Origin: Leptidea sinapis
Lineage: Eukaryota; Arthropoda; Insecta; Lepidoptera; Pieridae
Length of the DNA: 64,000 nucleotides
NCBI RefSeq assembly: GCF_905404315.1
Contig: NC_066301.1
Location: 5,952,001-6,016,000, forward strand
Reading direction: 5' to 3'
The notes under the pieces were generated by a model, which was given only the letters and a program-made list of their open reading frames with translations, was not told where the DNA came from and ran no database searches. Every line of letters starts with the position of its first letter. Positions within the stretch are counted from its first letter, which is position 1. Positions 41,475-52,380 of the stretch are shown here, piece by piece. The position numbers and the translations under genes are program-made.

Positions 41475-42712
41475 ATGCCATTAGTGCCCAGGAACGAGAA
41501 GGGAGTGACCACGCGAGCGGGAGCAGCTGCAGCGGCAGAGGACGAGCCAGAAACATCCGACTCTGGACTCAGTGCGACCGTGTCAGCACCGCAGGCTCCT
41601 GCCGTAGACATCAGCGCGCTCCTGCTGCAGGTGGCCACCATGATGCAAGAGCAAGCGCGCCGACAGGAGGAGCAGCTGCGGGCCTTGCAAGAGGAACAAG
41701 CGCGCCGATAGGAGGAGCAGCTGCGGGGCTTGCAAGAGGAACAAGCGCGCCGACAGGAGGAACAAGCACGCCGACAGGAGGAGCAGCTGCGAGGCCTGCA
41801 TGAAGGCCTCTCCAAAGACATTTTATCCGTTGTGCAGAAAAACTCTACCCGTATTGACGCTGTGGAAAAAGAGATCGCCCGGATTGATAGTGTGGAAAAG
41901 AAGATGGACAAAGTTGAAGAGAACTTTCAACGGAAGATGGGAGAGATGGAAGTTACCATTAATCAGCTCAGTGGGAGGGTCGTGTGTCCTTCAGCCAATA
42001 CAGGAGTTTCCTGCGGAACCATATCGAGCAGAAATTTAAAAGTACCTCCCTACGACGGCAAGTCTTCCTGGGCTGCCTTTAAGCTACAATTGGAGACGGT
42101 CAGAAGAGCCTGCGGTTGGAGTGACCAAGAAGCGCACTCTGCCCTCACACTAGCGCTCCGTGACGAAGCACTCTCCGTATTGGAAGCACTCGGCGCTGGG
42201 AAGGAGGAAGTGACCTACACAGACCTTATTGACGCGTTGGAGGCACGCTATGGTGATAAACACCTCGAACATGTGTACCGGGCGCAACTTAAGGACCGCA
42301 GTCAAAGGGCCAGCGAAACTCTACAGCAGTGGTCCGTGGAAGCCGAGAAACTAGTGCGTAAAGCATATCAGTCGTCGCCAGCTGCAATAGAAGAAATGTT
42401 GCTCCAAATTTTAATCGATGGAATACGGGACGCCGAAGTTAGAGCAGCCGTACGATTGAGTCATCATACCAGCTTGAAGAAAGCGGTGGCACATGCGTTG
42501 GAAGTGGAAGCGGTTCGCCACGATTCTCGGGCGTTGAGATCCGCAAAATTGTACCAGCAGATTCCAGCCGAAGGCAAGCATATAACCCAGTATGCTATGG
42601 TTGTGGGGAGCGAGGACACATTAGGAGCACTTGCCCCAGGCGTGAGAGCATAACGCAACGTAGGAAGGATGCGGCGGTCTCAACATCACCGCTGGAGCAT
42701 CAGGAAAACTAG
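41475..42712 (+). pseudogene. Gypsy gag, one nonsense codon and one frameshift
   Basis: ATG 41475 begins MPLVPRNEKG. Residues from about 55 to 115 form a Gln/Glu/Arg-rich coiled coil encoded by a 45-bp tandem repeat (QEEQLRALQEEQARR). In it CAG has become TAG at 41709-41711. The capsid-like region follows (SSWAAFKLQLETVRRACGW, LLQILIDGIRDAEVR). The CCHC knuckle CYGCGERGHIRSTC is intact at 42593-42634 but lies in another frame, so there is a shift between about 42555 and 42590. The knuckle frame ends at TAG 42710-42712. Gag forms the particle core and packages the RNA. Confidence 0.87.
41651..41800 (+). repeat. 45-bp tandem repeat in gag coding for coiled coil
   Basis: About three copies of a unit containing GAGGAGCAGCTGCGGG and GAACAAGCGCGCCGA, with an extra short internal copy. 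It encodes repeating QEEQ/ARR heptad-like residues. Confidence 0.8.
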
Positions 42713-42726
42713 AAAAGGCCAGGGCA

Positions 42727-43479
42727 GTGGGGTGGGCGCTGGCCGGTAGAAGCAAAGCCCCAAGGATCTTCGTTAAGCAGACATGTGACGGAAACACTTT
42801 AGTTACAGAAGGAATGATAAATGGAAAATCTTGCCGTTTCACTTTGGTTACGGGAGCCTCACGTACAGTCGTTAGCCAAAGAAGACTAGAGAGCATCGGA
42901 AGACGACATATGCGAGAAAATGTAAACTTAATACTCACAACAGCTACCGGCCAGCGTATACCAGTCCAGGGAGAGAAGGTCGTGGCCATGAAAATCGCGG
43001 ATACGTTGTACTGGCAAAAAGTGGTAATCGCGGATATCACAGATGACTGCATCATTAAGTTGGATTTTCTTCGAAATCATCAGTGTACCATTGACATGAA
43101 ACATGGTGTATTGAAGCATGGAAGTGAAGAAATTCCAATAAAAGGCAGAACTGTTGGGAAAGTGTTGTGCTTAAGAGACACTACTTTAAATCCGAGATCG
43201 CAGACCCTAGTCCCGGTAGTGCTACCAAGGGATGACAGAGGAAGACCTTGTAAATGCGCTATAATAGAAAGAGAGACATCGGACACGACATGGATCCCAG
43301 CCAGGACTGTTGTGGGTAACTCCCAGATTGCGATGGTTCCCGTGTTTAATCCTCATGAGGACAAGCAAATCATTAGGAAGGGAACAGTGATCGGAGCTTG
43401 TGAGGAGATAGCTTGGTTAAGAAAGTGTGAAGAAGGGAGGGAGACCGAAGCTGCAAAACATACAGAAACTTCTGAATAG
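42727..43479 (+). pseudogene. Gypsy pol, protease part with altered active site
   Basis: The frame covers the retropepsin and the linker to RT. The region that should read DTGAS is VTGAS, with GTT at 42847-42849, so the catalytic Asp is replaced. The downstream ILG-type region reads IIKLDFL near 43055. The frame ends at TAG 43477-43479, and the RT homology continues in the +1 frame from about 43427. The loss of Asp predicts no protease activity. Confidence 0.85.
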
Positions 43480-44473
43480 CTGTAAGGACAATCTTACCAA
43501 GCTACAGTTAATAAAAGCGAGAAATTTCCTGCTACGCTACTCCGGGATTTTCTCAAAGAACGACGGGGACATCGGAAGAACTGGTTTGGTGAAACACAAG
43601 ATCGACACAGGAGACACTGTTCCGATACGGCAAAGACCAAGACGTATTCCGTTTGCACGCGAACAAGAAGTGGAAGACATGATTCGGGATATGAAAGAAA
43701 ATGGTGTGATAGAACCGTCGTCGAGTCCATGGTGTTCTCCAGTGGTTCTGGTGAAGAAGAAGGATGGATCAACTAGATTTTGTGTGGACTATCGGCGTCT
43801 GAATGATGTTACTAAGAAGGACAGTTATCCATTGCCAAGAATCGATGACACCTTAGATTCACTTTGTGGCATGACGTGGTTCTCTACTCTGAATTTGAAA
43901 AGTGGCTACTGGCAAGTTGATCTGGACCCTAAAGACAAAGAGAAGACGGCTTTTTCAACCTTAAAAGGATTATGGCAGTTCAAAACAATGCCCTTCGGAT
44001 TATGCAACACCCCAGCTACTTTCGAAAGGTTGATGGAGTATGTGCTGGCAGGTATGTTGGGAGAAACCTGCCTTGTCTACTTGGATGACATAATCATTAT
44101 GGGACGAAGTTTTGAAGATCATCTTAAGAAGCTCGAAAAAGTCTTCGCAAAACTGCAGGGTGCCAACTTGAAGTTGAGTCCAAAGAAATGTTCCTTCTTT
44201 CAACGTCAGGTGAATTACTTGGGGCACGTTATCTCGGAGCAAGGCGTTGCGACGGATCCTGCCAAGATAAGTGCTGTCAAGGACTGGCCGACGCCGACAG
44301 AGAAGACACATGTGAGAGCATTCCTTGGACTATGCTCTTATTATCGACGCTTTGTGCAAGGGTTTTCCGATGTTGCTAAGCCCTTACATCGACTGACGGA
44401 GGAGAAAAGAGCCTTTTCCTGGGATGAAGACAAGCGAACAAGCTTTCTTAGAGTTGAAGAAACGACTATGTGA
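43427..44473 (+). pseudogene. Gypsy pol, reverse transcriptase with Asp to Asn at the first catalytic site
   Basis: RT motifs are IRQRPRRIPFA, VVLVKKKDGSTRFCVDYRRLN, STLNLKSGYWQ, MPFGLCNTPATFERLM, YLDD (44088-44099) and YLGHVIS. In Ty3/Gypsy RTs the third motif is LDL. Here AAT at 43892-43894 gives Asn instead of the first catalytic Asp. The frame runs to 44473, where a shift near 44440 moves homology into the next frame. Confidence 0.88.
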
Positions 44474-45002
44474 ATCACCTATCCTCGGATATTCTGACAC
44501 GGAGGGAAGATTCATAGTAGATACTGATGCCAGCAATTCTGGAATTGGTGGAGTGTTATCTCAGAAGAGGGGAGATCAAGAAGTTGTAATTGCATACTTT
44601 AGCAAATCTTTATCGAAGCCGGAGAGAAACTACTGTGTAACTCGTAGGGAGTTACTTGCCGTGGTGAAGAAATTACAACATTTTAAAAAGTACTTGTTGG
44701 GTCGCAAATTCCTCGTAAGGACTGATCATGCCGCCTTGAAGTGGTTACTAGAATTCAAGAATCCGGAAGGACAAGTGGCCAGATGGATTGAGCAACTTCA
44801 AGAGTATGACTTTGAAATCGAACATAGAGGAGAAAAAACTCATGGAAACGCAGATGCTTTATCTAGAAGACCTTGTCCGACGGAATGCAAACATTGCATT
44901 CGTCAGGAGGAGAAAGAAAATCCAATAATCGGATCAGAACAGAACAGATTCGATCGATGGGAACTGGAGCAACGATGCAATGATGAGAGCTCAGGAAAAT
45001 GA
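44424..45002 (+). pseudogene. Gypsy pol, RNase H domain
   Basis: Homology resumes here after the frameshift. RNase H motifs are VDTDASNSGIGGVL, TRRELLAVV, VRTDHAALKWL and HGNADALSRRP, all with acidic residues in place. The frame ends at TAA 45000-45002, and the integrase continues in another frame from about 44980. Confidence 0.87.
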
Positions 45003-46308
45003 TAAGGATCTTCAACCAATTTTACATTGGCTAGCAAGTGGATCACTTAAACCAAAATGGTCTGAAGTGGCTAGACACAGTACGGCTACCAAGAGTCTCT
45101 GGGCACAATGGAATAGTTTGGTGATGCATGACGGGTTGCTCTGCCGGAAATGGGAAACCCCGCAAGGAAAGGATTGCCATCTGCAACTGGTCGTTCCCAG
45201 GGAGAAGGTGAACGAGATCCTGAGAGCTTATCACGATGGTTCTTCAGGTGGACATTTGGGAATAAGAAGAACTCTCATAAAAATTAAAGAACGATTTTAC
45301 TGGTTGCATTGCCGTGATGATGTGGAAGACTGGTGCCGTAAATGCAAGAGTTGTGCAGATGTCAAAGGACCTCAAACCCGGAGCAGAGGAGCTATGAAGT
45401 TGTATAATGTTGGGGCTCCGTGGGAAAGAGTAGCTCTGGATATTGCCGGACCGTTCCCAGTCACCAAATCTGGAAACCGTTACATAATGGTGGTGATGGA
45501 TTATTTCACGAAGTGGCCGGAAGCATTTGCTCTACCGAATCAAGAAGCAATTACCGTTGCGACGAAGCTGATTAATGAAGTTTTCTGCAGATTCGGTGTG
45601 CCTTTGGAGTTGCACAGTGACCAAGGGCGGAACTTCGAATCACAAGTATTTCAAGAAGTTTGCAAGATCTTGGGAATCCATAAGACCAGAACGACGCCAT
45701 ATCATCCACAGTCGGACGGGATGGTGGAGAGGTTTAACCAAACATTGGAGCGACATCTGGCAAAAGTAGTGGACAGTCATCAGGATAACTGGGATGAGTA
45801 CATTCCACTGTTTCTTATGTCGTATAGAAGCGCAATACACGAGACGACAACGGTGACTCCTGCGTACGCCAATTTTGGAAGGGAATTGAAATTGCCAGCT
45901 GATTTACTCTCAAGCTGTCCACCAGATACTCCGAAAAGTATAACAGAATATGTGGATGAGTTACGGAAAAAGATGGTTGACATCTACGAGGAAATTAGAA
46001 CAACTGGGCTTAAGGCAAGTGAACGGATGAAGACCCGCTACGATCGAAGAGCTAATATTCCTGGTTTTGAAGAGGGAACCCTGATTTGGTTACACAATCC
46101 TGTAAGGCGAAAGGGGAAGTCTCCGAAGCTCCAACCAAGTTGGGAGGGACCATACAAAGTAATCACAAGGATAAATGATGTGACTCTCAGGATACAGCGT
46201 ACCCCTCAAAGTCCCCCGAAAATCGTACATGTCGATCGGGTGGCTAAGTACTACGGAAGCAACGATGATCGGGACGATCATGTCTTGGGCGGGGGCAGTG
46301 TTGCGTAG
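44980..46308 (+). pseudogene. Gypsy pol, integrase, motifs complete
   Basis: This is an integrase of about 443 codons. The HHCC zinc finger runs from H-(GSSGG)-H to CRKCKSC near 45230-45356. The D,D35E triad is at GAT 45439-45441, GAC 45619-45621 and GAG 45727-45729 (36 codons apart, that is D35E). A GPY/F module (WEGPYKVI) lies near 46141-46170. There is no chromodomain. The frame reads into the 3' LTR and stops at 46306-46308. Integrase alone looks intact, but it is separated from RT by frameshifts. Confidence 0.88.
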
Positions 46309-46920
46309 CAACCCTTCGAAATATATGACGAGAGTTGTCAAACTTCAAGACATTGTTAATTTCAACAGCTCCGTCAGCATTACTCGTAGCTCAGCGGAAA
46401 AGTGTTTACTTTAGACGCTGTAGACCCGGGTTCGATACACCTACCAGTGTATGGATTTTTTTGGGTTTTGTGAAGTTAAAGGAAACTTCTAGTTAGTTCA
46501 GGATCAAATCGAACAGAAAAAAAGGGATGGAAAATGTGAAAGCAGGATAAAAATAGTTAAAAGAATTTTCTAGTACAATTTAAATTTAAAGATGGAATGG
46601 GAGAATCATTTTGAAAATAGAACGGACCCGGGGGTATATAAGCCGTACTAAGCGTGGCCTACGGCAGTTCTAGTTCTGACTCGAAAGTGTAAAGAAGAAG
46701 AAGAAGAAAAGAAGAAGTAGTGAAAAGTGGAAGTGTTCTAAGAAGAAGAAGACAGAAGAGAAGTAGTGTTCGGTGCAGTGTGACGCGTTGAAGGTACCGC
46801 CGCCCACAAGAGGAACAGCGGCAGACCGGCGAAGTGCAAGTTCAGAAAAAGTGAACGCAAATAAAGACTCGTTCCTATAAGCGGAGTATTATTTCCAATC
46901 CCTGACCCACTCCCGTGTCA
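46299..46920 (+). repeat. Gypsy 3' LTR
   Basis: 622 bp, 617 identical to the 5' LTR by direct reading. A purine-rich GGGCGGGGGCAG (46287-46298) precedes it as a possible polypurine tract. TATA 46635-46641 and AATAAA near 46860 are conserved. Confidence 0.95.
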
Positions 46921-47174
46921 GTATTTACAGTTTGATTACATAAACTATCTTATTCTAGGCACATTTACTTACAGACTAGGGATGTATTATGGGCCCTATG
47001 CATTGGCATAGGGAACCATATTGTACATTTTTTTACTACTAATATATTATAACCTATATTTAATTATACCTAGTACTATTTTGTGGCTTTGTATATAGTA
47101 GACATGAATATTGTCTACTATTTCAGCCTATTTACACCAATTATTATTATTATTATTTTTTTCCAATGAACTAT
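46921..47174 (-). other. TR-8 partial 3' UTR
   Basis: Reverse complement matches TR-1 near 1620-1725 (CCTAGAATAAGATAG and TAGGGCCC regions). The match ends near 46940, so 46921-46940 may already belong to the rearrangement junction into which the Gypsy element inserted. Confidence 0.7.
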
Positions 47175-50100
47175 TTACAATCTAAACTGACTTAAATTAA
47201 TGTTGCTGCCGTTTCTCGGCAGCACATCCACAAGGATCCTAAAACAAAACGCCTCGAACAACTTCCTGTTTTGTTTGCTTATAAGCAAAGGAAGGTTGGC
47301 CTCGAGTACGGCCACACCGCTTCGCACTTCCAGGTCGAATCTCCACCGGCCGAACCTAGGGCAGTCGAGCACCAGGTGCAATGCGCTTTCGTCCGTTTGA
47401 CCGTCGCATATGCACACTGGGCTATCCTTCAGTCCGAACCGGTGGAGATACGCCGAGAAGCTGCCTGGCCCGTGATGATTTGGGCCATGAGTGCGGAGAA
47501 GGGCTCCTCCCTAACCAGCTTATACGACGCCTTTAAGTCCGGCAGGAACGCCTTTGTAACACTTGCAGTTTGACCCACAGTGTAGCGCTCCTGCCAGACG
47601 TCAAGGGTCTCGGCTCGGATTTTACGACGGAGAGTCGAAACCGGCACTCCATCGTATGTAGCCCTCAATTTCGAGTGGAGTGCCGCGTCTTTCGCCAAGT
47701 GGTCAGCCCTCTCGTTCCCCTCGATACCTACATGCGCCCGAACCCAGCGGAACCGAATGGTTTTACCCATATTTCGAGCCCGCTGGATAAGGTTTTTAAT
47801 TTCAAAGGCTATCGGGTGGAATGAAGATCGATCCCTTAGCAGCTCCAGCGACGACCTGGAGTCACTAAGGATCTCGACCCTCATATCGGGCATCTTCAAG
47901 ATGTCCTCGATAGCCTTCGAAATTGCGCACATTTCGGCTTGGAAGACAGAGCAATAATTCTCTAATTTGAGTTTCCTTGCTCTGACTTCCAAGCCTTGCC
48001 GCCTGTATGAAATTCCGGCTCCAACCCTGCCCTGTATCCTGCTGCCGTCGGTGTAGACCTGCAGGTAGCCCTCTCCTTCTCCTGGGTCATCCTGCATCTC
48101 TACCACGTCGGTCTCGGCCTGTGTCTCCTCGAGACAGCAGAATTCTACCTCAGGAGCGAGGGCTGGATGGGGAGCATCCAGAAAGCTAACCCGCTGTTCA
48201 GCCTTCCTGTCTGCCATACCATCAATGTCCTCACCCCTTTTATATCGGTACAGTTCTGCCGCCTCTCGGATCCTCAGATCGAGTGGCAAGATACCTGACA
48301 GGATCAGCGCCGCACTCAAACTGGCGGTTTTGTAGGTCCAGCTGATCTTCCGCGCGAACCCCCGCTGACCTGCGTCCAGCAGCTTCCGCACTCCGACTTG
48401 ATCTACGGCTGGGACCCAGACGCTTGAAGCGTAAAGTACGATTGGCTCCACAGCGGCGATGTAGATGGTCCTGACCACCTCTGGGTTCAGACCCCAGGTT
48501 GTCTTAGCCGCCCTTGACAATTGGCCATAGATGGCCGTTGCCTTTCGGCAAACGTCAATGACGTGCGGCTTAAAAGACAACCTGTGGTCAATTATAAGAC
48601 CCAGGATCTTGGTTTCAGTGACCATCTTTATGCTTTCGCCGCCCATGGTGATCTGAATTGGTGTTAGTTTCAGTTTCTTGGTGATCACCATGGCATTGGT
48701 TTTGTGTGGAGCAAATCGCAGCTTGTTGTCCAAGCTCCAGTCGTAGACCCGCCGGAGGACGGAGTTAGCGGTCCGCGCGATAGTCTCCGGAGAGGAGCCC
48801 GAGAAGACGAGCACTACGTCGTCGGCGAAGGCTTGCACGCGCAGGCCCTCTTCCTCGAGGGCGCCCAGCAACGGATCAATCAGGAGGTTCCAGAATATGG
48901 GCCCCCCAATCGATCCCTGAACGCACCCTTTGGTCGTGGGCCTTACGCATTCGGCGCCCGCGTATCGAATAATGACCTCCCGGTCGTTGAGGTAGCTGCA
49001 CACGGTGGAGTATAGGTTCCCGGGGCACTTCCTGGCGGCCAGCTGGTGTTTGATAGCTGGCCACCAGGCGCTGTCGAATGCCCCCTCTATGTCTAGAGAT
49101 ACCATCAAAACTACCCTCTTTGCCCTGACCTCAGCTCTGATGTGCTCGATCAAGGCAAAGAGGGCATCTTCAGTGCTTCGCTGTGGCATAAATCCGAATT
49201 GGGCCGGATTTAGCGTCGGCAGTACGTGCCACTTAATCCGACGTACTTCCACGGCTTCGGGAAGTATCCCACAGCGAGGCACCTGTTGGCTATCTCTAGG
49301 AAGAGCCGCTCATCTGCCTCAATGCTCTTGGCACTGATGTCAGCTGTGAACGCGTCCGATCCAGGCGCTTTACGAGCGCTGAAATCGTGAACCGCCTCCC
49401 TGAGTTCCGCAAGGGTGAAGGGCGGATCGTCCTCTGTGCAGGATAACTCGCACAGAGGGCGGTCCGCCTCTCTCCTTATTGCGGAATGTACGGGAGAGTC
49501 GTCCTCCACTCTATCGTCCGGGAAGAACGTAGCTGCAAGGAGTTCTGCACTTTGCTTGGGATCAAGAGTCACTCCGTCCCTCACAAGAAGTTTATCTTCT
49601 TGCTTTTTCGAGGTTTGACGGAGGACTCTGTAGATGCCGTCCCACAGGCTTTCACCTGTTTGCGCGGTGCAGTACTCCTTCCAGCTATGGGTCTGTGCCG
49701 CTTGTGCGGCAGACTCATACTTTTCCCGGGCGTCGAGATACTGGCGGAGGACGAATTCCCTCCTAATTGGGGCCGCGCAGCGGATGCGATTCTTCTTAGT
49801 AACCGCATCGCGCTTCAGGGCCCGAAGTTCGGAGGTCATCCACGGAGGTTCATATTTCAGCAATCGCTTCAGCTTTGGGATTGCGGTCTCACACGCTTGG
49901 CGAACCGCCTCCTGATACTCGAGGACAACGTTTTCGATGTCATCGGGGGCGGTTACGGCCGACACTCTTTCCACTCGGATCTGGCGCTTTTGGAGCTGTA
50001 AGATTAGTTCCTTTCGGAACTTATCCCAGTCTGCCTTGCGTGTGTTATATATCCGAGCGGTTGGTGCTGGGCCGGGTGCTTTTGCACGGCCAGCGCGGAG

Positions 50101-50769
50101 TTCCATCCTTAGAGCGTTGTGATCGGAACTGACCATGTCGGGGTCCACCCTCCAGGACTCCATCCTTGACAAGATACTTCGGCTGCACACCGTAATGTCG
50201 ACTCTGCTTGTACAGAGACGACCTCCCCGAACCACTTGGAATGTTGGTTCGGTACCGGTGTTGAGGATGTGCAGCTGGTTGTCGTCGAAGTATCCTGCCA
50301 ATTCGGCTCCCCGGTGGTCCTCGTCTGCGCTTCCCCACCATGGGCTCCACGCATTGAAGTCACCCCCGATCACAACACTCAAGGTTCCCAACTTGGATCG
50401 GACACTGGACAGACGTTCCAGGTATGGATCCAGGGGTTTGTGGGGACAAGACTCCAGGTAAGCGGACACTATTCCAAGTGTCCAGTCGGAGAACTCGATG
50501 GTGATTGCCACTATGTTCGCCGACTGGAGGCTCGGGTCACACCTAACCTGGAGGTCTTTATCAAAGACCGCTATTGCGGCCTTTGCGGGATTGGTCTTAC
50601 TAATCCCCTGGTCCATCTGAAAGACGCGGACCCCTGGATACCGCTTCAAGGCACCTTGATTAGCTGTGTAGGGTTCCTGCAGCAGTGCCAGGCTCACCTT
50701 CTGACTGACAGCTTCTGCCATCAGCTCGTCGGTTGCCAGTTGCTTCCGCTGCAGGTTTACCTGTATCAT
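47175..50769 (-). pseudogene. TR-8 ORF2: full endonuclease, RT with deletion, RNase H, Cys/His motif
   Basis: The endonuclease frame (49210-50769) begins IQVNLQRKQLATDELM and has LLQEPYT, VIGGDFNAWSPWWG and SSDHNAL, all intact. At about 49250, FPKPWK joins VRRIKWHVLP out of frame, deleting roughly 50 codons that include the YRPIGLLP motif. The second frame (47429-49282) has GFMPQRSTEDAL, SLDIEGAFDSAWW, GCVQGSIGGP, FADDVVL, and RNase H with YTDGSR, FQAEM (the Glu lost in TR-1) and LSDSRSS. A one-base loss near 47460 separates the final piece (47175-47417), MCICDG...H...C. Confidence 0.88.
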
Positions 50770-50827
50770 GTGCCTTGAAGGAGCATCCCCGGGCCCACGA
50801 CCTCCTGGATTCGCAACTGCGGTGCCC

Positions 50828-50945
50828 TTAGCAGTAACTCACGCCAAGGCGGGCAATGGCATCCCACTTCCGCCTTCCGGACAGTCGCTACTAAACGCAC
50901 CGTGGTCGGTCTTGTCCAGCTTAGCGTGTCGACAGTTGACAGTTG
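50828..50945 (-). pseudogene. TR-8 ORF1 C-terminal stub
   Basis: Minus-strand text encodes a short CRHAKLDKTDHGAFSSDCP and, one frame over, RRKWDAIARLGVSYC then TAA. This equals the last zinc knuckle and C-terminus of the other ORF1 copies (EHNAFSSDC...VAYC). The rest of ORF1 is deleted and 5' UTR-like sequence follows directly. Confidence 0.75.
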
Positions 50946-51999
50946 AAAACAGAAACATAAACATTTTATAGACTAACCGAAAACATTTTCTATATTTTTT
51001 GAGGCTTAATTTATGACTCTTACGGTTGACTTAAAATTTTTAAATTTATGTACAATGGAAGATGAAGGTTTAATTAATCTATTTTAATTATAAAAATTTA
51101 ATAATTTATTAGGGTTAAGGCCCGCGGGTCTACCAAGTTAACCCTTCCTAATATGTTAAAATTTGAGTTTAAAAATGAGATTTTAAGAAATAAGCTATGT
51201 ATTTTGGAAATTTAAAAATTGATTATATATAATAAAAGGGTTGTCCAGAAGGGACTTATTTTAATTTTTGGAAAAACCGGCGGAATTAAGCGTTGGAGGA
51301 AGTTACCAACTTAATTTTGCTGTTATTAACGGTAAAGGTTAATGGTTGGTAATTTGTATAATACCTTAACTAAAAATATAAAAAATTTCAAAAAATTACT
51401 AGATGTTGACTCTAATGGTGTCTTCGTTTTCCCGGGTTTTCACTTGTACAGCTGCAGGGGTCCTGGAATTACGGTCTTTGCAAATATAGCCTTTTGCAAG
51501 ACTGGCCGCAGGGGGCTCCCTGGTTATCAGGGCTGTACTTGTGATATGTCGTTTTGTTGGGCTCGTTGAGGACTATCCAACGAGCAACCACTCGACGTTC
51601 TGCAACGCAGGATCACCAACCTCGTGGCACGCCCTGCTGCACTATTTCCCGGATTATTCCTTTTCCCGCGGATGGTAAATTCCAATCTTAGGGTCAAAAT
51701 ATACAGATCAACAGGACGCAGCTCCTGGCACGAAGGTTGAGGTGGGTTGCCGATCCTGTTTCGCCGGGAGAAGCACTTAACACGGTTTTTATAAGAGAAA
51801 ACACTGTTTTTTGGCACTTTTGGGCACTTTTTACTGGATGATTTTCACCAAACTTATATCACCGGATTTGCCGTCGCAGGACGCCTCCGTGGACGTAATA
51901 ATGCGGGTAGTTTAAGAGCAAAAATACCACTTCAAATATTTTATATATGCGGAGCGATACGGATTTCCTGCTAACTCGTCAGAGGTGCGACTGAGACTG
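50946..51999 (-). promoter_or_regulatory. TR-8 5' UTR
   Basis: Non-coding. Its first 411 bp (51589-51999) are the outer part of the large inverted repeat and equal TR-11 61621-62031. GTTTTCGGTTAGTCTATAAA near 50965-50988 (minus strand) is matched at 62051-62070 in TR-11, which lacks the roughly 600 bp between. The beginning resembles the TR-6 5' UTR near 28000-28100. Confidence 0.6.
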
Positions 52000-52016
52000 G
52001 GTTAGGTTAGGTTAGG
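52000..52016 (-). repeat. Telomeric tract, TTAGG on the plus strand (inverted)
   Basis: GG plus three TTAGG units. Every other tract in the window shows CCTAA on this strand, so the polarity is reversed here. The mirror tract at 61594-61620 has five units. Confidence 0.95.
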
Positions 52017-52028
52017 TTTTTTTTTTTT

Positions 52029-52380
52029 ATAAGCACCCGCCATCGCAGGGTGTTATTGCTTTGTCCCCCGATATTAGTTCAAGGATTGGAATGGATAGGG
52101 ATTGTTTATTTATCTTTAGTCTTAAATACTACTTACTTATAAAAAATTTCTTACTTGCTACAACAATGTCTAATAATATTATAATGAGCGGCTTAACACA
52201 ATTGAGCTTCTGTTTGCACGTTTTTTTTAATCTTATATAATATTGTCTTATTCTAGTCCTAGTCATCTTATCTACTATATTACAATCATTTGATACATGT
52301 GTTTCACTACTTATACTTTTTATTATACCACATGTTGCTTGCTAATTTTATATAATTAATATTATAGTGTAAAGCAAGAC
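52029..52380 (-). other. TR-9 3' UTR
   Basis: AT-rich non-coding sequence, mirror of 61231-61582. No ORF. Confidence 0.7.

Larger units (their letters stand above)
40826..46920 (+). mobile_element. Complete Ty3/Gypsy LTR retrotransposon
   Basis: Two 622-bp LTRs (40826-41447 and 46299-46920) flank gag and pol with the order PR-RT-RNase H-IN, which defines Ty3/Gypsy. Each LTR begins TGTTGC and ends GTGTCA. GTAT is duplicated on both sides (40822-40825 and 46921-46924). Five substitutions separate the LTRs, so the insertion is recent relative to the decayed LINEs. No env ORF is present. Several lesions in gag and pol mean this copy cannot replicate alone. Confidence 0.95.
46921..51999 (-). mobile_element. 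TR-8: TRAS-like LINE on the minus strand, internally deleted
   Basis: Same sub-family as TR-1. Its 5' end (CAGTCTCAG read on minus) is at 51999 next to TTAGG repeats. The order on the minus strand is 5' UTR, a stub of ORF1, ORF2 and a 3' UTR cut off at 46921. Unlike TR-1 it has no poly(A): the last 220 bp or more are missing and the sequence passes to the Gypsy element and TR-7. It lies in the block that is inverted relative to the rest of the array. Confidence 0.87.

Noticed and set aside
46306..46414. Possible env-like frame after Gypsy integrase.
   Set aside because: The integrase frame stops inside the 3' LTR and no further ORF fits between.
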